Shown here one piece after another: positions 17,698-25,832 of a stretch of DNA of 25,832 nt; within the stretch, counting starts at the first letter, position 1, and every line of letters begins with the position of its first letter. The position numbers were made by a program, and so were the translations under genes. The DNA lies in assembly GCA_001584585.1 (NCBI GenBank), contig LSYV01000054.1:506276-532107 (forward strand), written 5' to 3'. Origin of the DNA: Gonium pectorale (Eukaryota > Chlorophyta > Chlorophyceae > Chlamydomonadales > Volvocaceae). Under the pieces are notes generated by a model. It had not been told where the DNA came from. It did no database searches and saw only the letters and a program-made list of their open reading frames with translations.

Positions 17698-20600
17698 GCT
17701 GGATTACGGTGAGGGGGAAGGGAGGTTCACAGCTTTGTGCAGTGTACAGTGTCTTGCTTGACACATATCAGTGGCTTTGGAGCTGCTTGCTATTGCACCG
17801 GAGACCCGCACCCAAGCAGGTTTGGCACTTTGGCGCGAATCGACAGGCGGTTCCTTCGCTGTTTCCCGCAGTGACCCCCGACATACAGACGGGTTGCTGG
17901 ATTGGAGCAGCTGGTCAGCAGGAGCGTCAGCCGGTCTTGGTGCATTTCCGGCCATGTACCGACACGCCAACAGCTTACGCATCCACGCTGCACGACGTGC
18001 CGCGGTCGGAGCCGGGCCGCATAGCGATGCCGCAGCAGCACAGCGATCTCTCTCTGGAGCAATACCTCGACGAAATCCCTTCAAACCTGCTGCTCGGCGA
18101 CAGCCCTGGCCGTCCGTCAGCGGCGCCCGGCGTGGCCGCTAATGGCGCCGCGCAAACAGCGCTCGATGCACGGACATGTTCCACGGCCGCGGTGCCGCAG
18201 CCCGAGCACCCAAACCTGCTCATGCTGCTTGACCTGGATCGCGGCGACCCTTGTATTCCCGGTTCGTCCTCCGGCCTTGCCCTGTCATCGCTTCCGCCCG
18301 AGCAGGCCACGGGGCATCCAGAGCCGCAGTCACGCCATTTACCCCCCGCCACAGCGGGTCTGGCGTGGCACCCTGGGTTCAGCCTCGCCGACTGCCTCCG
18401 TCAGCCGGGAGTTGCTGCCGCGTGTGGGCTTTACGCTGGCGGTGGGGCTGGCGGCGCCGCGGGCGGCTCTGCGCTCGCCGATCAGCACCTCCGCTTTGTG
18501 CTGCTGCAGCTCGTCGCGGCCACGTGCCAGGTGCACCTCCACGGCCGTAACCTGGACGGACTGAGCCCTGGGAGCACTTTCCTCCAGCCGGGTGGCTGGG
18601 TGCAGATGCTGATGCCGGCGCCGCCGCTCCGGGCAGAGGCCCCCTATGAGACCGGCCCACCACAGTCAGGCTCTCACCAGCCCGGGCACCCCGACCGCCA
18701 TGGTGCCACCTCTTCTGCGTTGCATACGGACGGGGGCGCTGCGTTTGGAGCAGTTGCTGCCGCCGACAGCCTCAGCCCTGGCAACGCTGTCACCGCCCTC
18801 CTTCAGCCCCACAACGAGCCTCAGCTGCGGCCCTTGCTGCAGCCTCGCCTCCCCTCCTGCCTGCGGCCCTCGCCACCCACGCTGCCGGCCATCACGGCTG
18901 CCTGGCAGCACCACGCCTTGTCCAATCTTGATTACCTCATGCTCCTGAACTTGCTGGCGGGCCGTCGCCTCGGCGACCGCTCCTTCCACCCCTTCGTCCC
19001 GTGGGTCACCGACTTCACGACGGACCCGAGGGTCATGCTTGGAGCAGGACCGGGCTTGGGGCCCATCGGGGACGTCGATGGGGCAGCTGCCTGCGGTGCC
19101 ACCGCCAGCGGCCGCGTCGTTGGCTTTGGCGGCGGCGGCGGGAGCAACACCTCGGCTGCACAGTGTGGTGTCGGCGGCCCGGAAGCTGCCACCAGCAGCG
19201 GCGGCGGTGGGGCGAGCTCTGGGGCCGGCTGGCACGACCTAACCCAGTCTCGCTACCGGCAGGCCAAGGGGGACTTGCAGCTGGACGTTACTTACGCCTC
19301 GTCCGACGTCCCACATCACATCCCGCAAGTAAGGCCATCGAGACTGAATGCTGCATGCCTGTCCATTCCTCCTGAGCGCAACGTCTTGTACATGGACAAG
19401 ACATGGATGCGTGTGTTCTTTGCGGGTTGCGGGCTCCTGCTCCTGCGCGAGCCGATCCGTGAACGGCCCCTCCATGTTCCGTTTCCCCGCAGGAGCCGCT
19501 CTCCGAGCTGAGCTACTGCATCTACATGGCGCGCGTCACGCCGCGGGCGGTGCTGCAGCGCGCGGTGCGGGCGAACTTCGAGCCGCGCGAGTACCCCGCC
19601 TGCCTGCCCGCTATGCTGGCTCGCAGCCCCGACGAGTGCCTTCCCCAGCTGTATACTGACCCTTCCGTCTTCAGGTGCGGCCCAGACGACGCTCACCAGC
19701 TTCACCGCAACCCCTATGCCCCCGGAGAAATTATGTGCAGATACGCACTAACCGCCGTGTTCCCCATCTTGGTTGCCCTTGCGACACTCGCTATGACATG
19801 CGCCCTGGCATACCATCCCGTCCCACGGCCCCACTCCATTCCGCAGGTCCATCCACCCCGAGCTGCCCGACCTGCAGCTGCCGCCCTGGGCCGCCAGCCC
19901 GGAGGAGTTCATCCGCTGGCACAGGTGCGCGGCTGTACATAGGGGGTTCAAGGGCCAATGGGCCTGCGGCCATGTGGATCGACGCTGCAGTTACTCCTGA
20001 CGATCCAGCAAGGAGTTGCGTGCGTCCACAACGAGAACGACTCTGGGCGGTGCTTGCCCGAGGGGACTGTGCACGTATGGAGGCAGTAACTCCTCTGGAT
20101 CCGTTGATCCCCGCTCTCCCTCAGCATCGCGTGTTTGTGCCGCGCCGCGCTGCAGAGAACTGCTCGAGTCGGATCACGTGTCCAGCCAGATCCACCACTG
20201 GGTGGACCTCATGTTTGGCTACAAGCTGGTGGGCCCGGCGGCGGTGGCTGCCAAGAACGTCCACTTAACCCTCCAAGCCAACCACAGCCACGCCCAACTG
20301 GCGGCGGGGATGGCCGCTGCACAACGCGGGATGCTGGGCGCTGCTGCAGCTGGCAGGTTCTCCGGCGGCTTCGGGCACGGCGCGGCCTGCAGCTCAGCGC
20401 CGCAGGCTCCCATACCACGACACGGCGCGGCGCCTGCGGTGCCCCACGCGCCGACCGGCATGCACGCCCCGCTCTTCCTCACGCCGCACCCGCCGCGGCT
20501 TCCGCGCCCCGCTGCCGGCCGCGCTACAGCCGAGCTACCCGGTGACGACTCGGCGCCTTTCGCGTACGCAACTGGCCGGTCACGGCGGCAGGCGCGGGCA

Positions 20601-23600
20601 TCCGCCCTTCACAGAGTATGTCCAGGCTCCGCGGAGGCAGAGGGGACCCGGGCCCTGGCGAAACCGGATGCCGCTTGTTCGGCGGCGGGTGTGTGGGACC
20701 CGCTGCGATCAGGGCCCGCGACGGGAGCGGACGTGAGGTGGCCACTCCTGCCGTTGGACGGCCTGGAGCTCCTCGGAGCGCTGGCGGGGCGGGAGGGTGG
20801 CATAGAGGCCCACTGCCCGACTGCATGGGGAGGCTCGGCGGGTGGCACAGCGGATGGAGTTGAGGCTGCAGCTGCGGGAGGGGAGGTGCTGCCGGGCTGC
20901 TCCCGGCCTGTGTCCGCGCAGCGGCACCCGCGCCGGCCCCTTTCGCTGCCCCGCTCGAAGAGTCAGGGCCTTGCACCAGCACCGGAGGCGTCGTCATCAT
21001 CGGACCCCGGTCTGGTGGGGCTCCGTGGCCAGCTCTCACACGGAGGTCTGCATCTGCGCCCCGCGGAGTCCTTGTCGTCGGACGGGTTTGGCGATGGGGA
21101 GGAGCCCGCACTGGCGCTGGAGGAGCCCCTTGCAGCGAGCGGGAGTTTGCAGGAGCTGATGCGGCGCGACTGTCAGGTGCGCCGCGTCGGAACGCGCAAC
21201 TAAGTCAATCGTGCCGCCCTTGTGCCCTGGGGTGCCGCAGCTGCTTACGGTACTGATACCGGTAGATGACGCTGGTCCTCGTGCCCTGCAGTGCTCCCAG
21301 CTGTAAGGACCGTGTGATGATACCGGTTGTTCCGCCGTCCTTGAGCGAAACCTGCGGTTAATCCAGTTCCTCGGAGCGTGTGTGATGGATGCGCAGGCCC
21401 GTCGGTGACGTGCCGTTGTGTGCCTCCCCGCAGGCGATTGGGCAGATAGCGGTGCAACTGTACCTGGGCCGCGCCTGCCACGGGCCGCCGCAGCGCTCCG
21501 CTTACTGGATAAGGCTCGCTGCACGGCTGCCCGCGGCGGCCCGTCGCTTCGTGCGCCTGTGCTGGGACCCCAAGGTAGGCTGGGCTCCGGCTGGGCGCCC
21601 CTGAAACGTGCATGGGCTAGAGCTGCGGGGCTGTGAGACTGGCAACATAGTCTCTGTAGCAATGCAAGCTGCTTGCGCCAAACCGCAACAGCACATCGCA
21701 AACCTGCCAGATATCATGCCCATCTGCCTATTTGGTAGCTCGCAGCTTCCTAGATTGTACCGTACTGCGCCATGCGATGTGTGAAACCCCTTCCGAATTC
21801 GCCCAGGTGACCGCTGAGCGGCTGCTCTGCGACTCGTTCTTCGGCCCGGAGCTACACGCCGCCCACTCCCTGCTGCGGACAACCGTCTACCTGCGGGACA
21901 TCCAACCCCTGTCGCCGCAGCGGCTGCAGCTGCCCGCCACCGCAGCTGCCCGTGCATCGGGCGTCAGCGGGACAGCCCATGGCGTCAGCGCCGGCGCTAG
22001 CGCCGGCCCCAGCGGCAGCGGAGGCGTCATGGGCGGAGGGCGCGATGGGGTAGCGCTGGCGGCCCTTGCGGCTCCGCCGCTCACCCGGCTTCCGCAGCAG
22101 CTTGGGGCGCTGGCCGCTGCGGCGCGGTCCGCGCGCTTCGACGAACTCGCCGAGCGGCGGCCGGCGTTGGAGCTGTGCCTGCCGCATATCATGCACGTGC
22201 TGTGGCAGGCGGCGGCGTTCATTGACTCGCTCCCGGCCGCGCCGGCCGCGCCGGCAGGATCGGCATCAGCGCAGGCGGCGTTCAGGCTGTGTACGGAAGT
22301 GTACGACGTGCTGCTTACGCTCGTACGACTGCTGCCACCGGACCGCGTCACCACTAGCGTGCTGCCGTACGTGTGCGCCTGCTTGTCGTGCTTCACGGAG
22401 CCGGAGGCGGCTGCGGCGGCGCCGACGGCGGCGGCGGCCTCCCATGTCGGTGCTGCGCCGCGTGGCGGCAGCCTCGCGCTGCCGCAGCGGCTGCTGTCGG
22501 CGCAGCTTCACGTGGCACTGCTGGGGGGCGCCGACCTGGACACTGTCGTCCAGCAAGTGCTGCCGCTCCTTGTCGGAGCGCTCCTGCACCTCGAGGAGGG
22601 GCAGCTGCCGCACCCGCCGGCGGCTGCCGCCACTGCCGCCTCCGGCGGGGACGGCGATGGGCAGGACCCTGACGTCAGCGGCGCGATGCGTGCCCGGCGG
22701 CCGCCCTCCGACGCCGGGGTTTCACCGCTAGCGGCGGCAACGGCGATGGGCGGCGATGCTGCAATCGGCGGCGTGGCGCGCGCCCTGGCGGTGGCGAGCG
22801 TGAGCGATGCAGCCGCTGCGGCGCTGGTCGCGATGGCGGGCCGCATGCCGCTGCCGCTGCTGTTGGAGCGTCTGGTCGGGCCGCTGCTGTCCTCCCTCAC
22901 GCTCAGCACCAGCGTCCCGCGCCTGCTGGTGCAGCTGTGCGCCGAGATGGGCGGCCGCCTGACGGCGCGACACGTGGCGCCCGCGCTGCTGCGCCTGGCC
23001 ATCCTGCCCGCACGCCGCGGGGCGGCGGCAGCGGGTGGTGCCGGCGGCGGCGGCGCCAGGGGCCGCAGCATAACCAGCCAGGTGGCTGCCGTGATGCGCG
23101 GCGTGCGGGGTGGCGACGACTCCGGCGTCGGCGGCGCGCGGGGGCCGGAGGAGCCCGGCGCTTCAGCGGCTGCACCGCTTGATCCGGCGCTGCAGCGGCA
23201 GATCTACACAGCCCTGTCCGTGCTGACAGCTGTTCTGGACCTCCTGCCACGGGAGTTTGTGCCGCGCGTCTTTTTGGAGGGGCTCGCCACGCCTCCGGCG
23301 CCGTCGGGGGGCGTGCCATCGCCGCCCCCGACGCCAGGGCCGGATGGCTCCGCACTCTCCCAAGCTCCCACAAGCCCACGGCCTGTCACTGGCGCCGGCG
23401 CCGGCGGCGCCGCTGCTAGCGGCACCGGCGCAACCGCCGGTGTCGGCGGCTGCTTGCCGCCGCTGCTATCCTGCCTCCTCGACCCCACCGCGTTCCTCGT
23501 GGCCCCCGGGTCGCTGACCATGCTCGCGGCGCTGGTGCTGCGCGCCTTCGTGCGGCTCGCGCGGCCCGAGAACCTGGCCTGGGTGCTGGTGCCGCACCTG

Positions 23601-25832
23601 GCGCCCCTGCTGGAGCACGCCGCGCCGCGCCGCCGGGCGGCCTACCGTGCCAACGGCACTGCGCGGCGGCCGGCCGACGGCGACCATGGCCATGGCCATG
23701 GTGCGGCGACCGCGGCGGGGACGGGCGTCGGGTCCCAGCCCAGTAGCGTCGGCAGCACGGGCTCCTCGTGTGTGACGCCCCGGATGAGCTCCGAAGCGGG
23801 GCCACGGCCCGGCGCGGTCATCAGCGGTGGCGGCGGCGGAGGGTCGGCCGGGGATGTCCGCCGGGCCTCGGCCATAGCAGCGGCGGGGCTTGACGCTGGG
23901 GGCGGAGTGGCTGTCGGCGGGCCCAGTGGAGCAGCGCCGCAGCCGGCGGGGGCAGCGGAGATTGCGGGAGCAACAGCGTCGACAGCTGCGGCGGTAGCCG
24001 CGGAGGCTGGAGATCCGGAGGACGGCTACTGGGAGCTGGTCCACTGCGTTTACGGGTGCGTTGCGGAGGCCCTGGCTTGAGGGGGTATTGTACATGCACC
24101 TGCACGTGCAAAGGCATGCCGTACGCCTTCTCACGCTCAAACACACGGAAGGCTCAATCACCCAAATCTGGTCAGCTGGTCAGCTCTCTGCCGGTCTGTG
24201 CTCCGCGCGTGTCCACGCAGGTATTTGGTCGACAGCTCGGGCTTGCTGACCGTCCGCACCCTGCTGCGCGGCTGGAAGGCGCTGGAGGAGGGCCTCTCGG
24301 CCCGGCTCGGGTGGTCGCCCGCTGCCGCCGGCGCGTGGGGCGTCAGTAGCAGCAGTGGCGGCGGCCGCGACGCCGACGGCGCGGCGGGCAGCGCCGACAG
24401 CACCGTTGGGCTAGCTGCTGGGGCGGGGCCGACCGCCAGGGCCCCCTCGGCCGGGAGCGGCGGCGGCGGCAGCGGCGGCGGCGGCGGCAGGGTGGCCGCG
24501 GCGGCTGCTGCCGCGCTGGAGCAGCAGATGCGGCAGGAGATTGCGAACAAACAGCAGCGCGTGGCGGCGATCCAGGGCACCCACCTGTTCATCAAGGAGG
24601 TGGGCTGGTCCGCGCCCAACACGCTGGCGGGCCGCACCTCCCCAAAGGACGTGCCCGCCGCGGGAGCCGCCGCTGCGAGCACCGCCGCCGGCGGCGGCGC
24701 AGTGCGTGGCACGCTATCGGCGGCCGGCGAAGGCGGCGGTGGCGGGGGCAATCGGTCCTCTCGCACAAGCGTGGGGGCCTTGCCGCTATCGGTGCCCGAC
24801 AGCGGCGAAGCGGACGGGTACGTCTGGCCGCAGCTCCTGGCGATCGGCTCGCCAACGGTGGTCGAGGGGCTGGCGGTGAGGGGCAACGCGCTCAGCAGAC
24901 AGCCCAGCAGTGGCAGCGCAGCGCCTTCCATCGCAATGAACGGACGCCGCGACAGCGGAGGCCCTGGCGCCGGCGGCACTGGAAGCGGGGGCGGCGCCAC
25001 GGCGGAGGGCGCCAAGGTGAAGGGGGCCGCCCGGGCGTCGCTGTCGGATGCGCATCACGCGTGCTCGGCGACAGCGGAAGCGACCCAGGGGTACGCTAAA
25101 GCGGCCGCCGAGGCTGCGCGATCCGCCGCCGACGCGAGCAACATCGTGCGCCGCAGTCGCAGTGCTGGCGGCGGCAGCGGCGGTGGCAGCGGGCCTGTGC
25201 CTGTTGGTATTCCCTCGCGGATCAGCGGCGGCGGTGCCGCTTCGGCCGCCGGCACCCAGGCCGTGGAAGCCGCCAGCGGAGGCCAGCGGCCGCTCGGGAG
25301 CTCCACCATGGCGAGCGTCTTCGCAGGCAGCGTCGTCACAGCGGCGTCCGCGGCGGCAGCGGCGGCTGACCTCGGGGAAGCGGGACCCGTCAACTCGGCG
25401 TCCACGCCTGGCGGCACCCGGCGCCCTCGCCCCGCGTCCCCCGCGCACCCCGCTCTGCAGCTCGCTCCTGCGTGCTCCGACCCCTCGCCCATCACCTCCC
25501 CGCAAGCTGCGGCCCATGTCCCGGAGGCAGTGCGAGACGCGGACCGCACCGTCGCGTCGGCCACGTACCGTGAGACGGAGTCGAGGCCCATCACGCCCTT
25601 CCCGACCGCATCGGCGCCCCTGTCGCCAGTGAACCGATCGGCCCCCGTCCGCGAACAGCTGCTGGAGGAGAGCTCCAGCGGAGCGCGCAGGGTGGCCGGA
25701 GCCGGCCCTGGTGCCGCCGGCGGTGTCCCGGCGCTGACGCCGCTGCTCATCCCACCTCCGCTGCTCCCGGACGGGACGGCGCCGGACACCGGGAGCCAGC
25801 GCTGGGCCTGGCTGCCCCCCGTGCACATGGAC
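17609..25832 (+). CDS. GFS12: GFS12/WDR81-type BEACH protein, 5' part (open at right edge)
   Basis: Eight exons join in phase to 2280 aa and run off the window: 17609-17708, 17872-19328, 19493-19674, 19847-19924, 20156-21176, 21434-21574, 21807-24055, 24221-25832. The start is the first ATG after an in-frame stop at 17582. Residues about 203-275 resemble the middle of a protein kinase ([19 protein letters not shown]) but lack the HRD and DFG residues. The BEACH domain is about 375-720: [83 protein letters not shown], closing with LFLTPHPPR. Kinase C-lobe-like text returns at 947-1010 ([40 protein letters not shown]), followed by a helical region broken by Ala/Gly inserts. The final RWAWLPP matches the segment just before the WD40 repeats in plant GFS12. 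Plant GFS12 acts in vacuolar protein trafficking, and animal WDR81 in endosome and autophagy regulation. A similar endomembrane role is inferred here. Confidence 0.92.
24455..24492 (+). repeat. GGC-rich trinucleotide run encoding poly-Gly
   Basis: Inside exon 8 of the BEACH gene, two blocks of GGC codons separated by AGC encode Gly-rich runs (Ser-Gly4-Ser-Gly5-Arg). It is one of several Ala/Gly expansions in this protein and is likely a disordered linker and length-variable between strains. Confidence 0.8.

Noticed and set aside
17821..17871. Alternative acceptor for BEACH exon 2 at 17820/17821
   Set aside because: It would put exon 2 in a frame that does not continue into the pseudokinase and BEACH text. 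The acceptor at 17871 keeps the frame.
24158..25826. Long minus-strand open frames (24158-25015, 24786-25826, 25055-25828)
   Set aside because: They are Ala/Pro/Arg-rich shadows of BEACH-gene exon 8. Very high GC removes stop codons in several frames, and no domain is visible.
1..25832. CRISPR arrays, rRNA, insertion sequences, bacterial operons
   Set aside because: No regularly spaced repeats, rRNA words or transposase frames were seen, and gene structure is plainly eukaryotic with GT-AG introns.

Overview
The window looks like nuclear DNA of a volvocine (Chlamydomonas-like) green alga. It is GC-rich, its genes are split by many short GT-AG introns, its coding regions carry long Ala/Gly/Pro low-complexity inserts, and TGTAA (the usual green-algal polyadenylation motif) lies downstream of the stop codons. 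No genus can be assigned from the sequence alone. All gene models were built by hand: I joined open segments at GT/AG sites so that the frame is kept and the protein reads through a recognisable family. Every model closes in phase.

Layout. (1) 1-1619 has no supported gene. It probably holds the 3' end of a plus-strand gene lying left of the window and the 3' UTR of the first gene. (2) 7192-1620, minus strand, 12 exons, 1024 aa: a DEDDh 3'-5' exonuclease with a long disordered N-terminus (SUMO-interaction-like and degenerate PCNA-box-like motifs) and a C-terminal beta-rich domain resembling viral/phage single-stranded-DNA-binding proteins. (3) 7727-10965, plus, 7 exons, 637 aa: a membrane-bound O-acyltransferase of the wax-synthase type, divergent from gene 2 across a 534-base gap. 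(4) 12685-15389, plus, 4 exons, 627 aa: an F-box-like/ankyrin-repeat protein of a family expanded in volvocine algae. (5) 17609 to the right edge, plus, 8 exons so far, 2280 aa and still open: a homologue of plant GFS12 / animal WDR81 (pseudokinase, BEACH, helical solenoid; the WD40 repeats should follow outside the window).

The genes are ordinary eukaryotic neighbours, not an operon, and nothing ties them to one pathway. The most unusual items are the exonuclease joined to a possible ssDNA-binding domain, the GFS12/WDR81 protein in which the BEACH domain seems to sit inside a degenerate kinase fold, and a 92-base dispersed repeat present as an inverted pair at 528-619 and 3602-3693. No rRNA, tRNA, CRISPR array, insertion sequence or origin was found.
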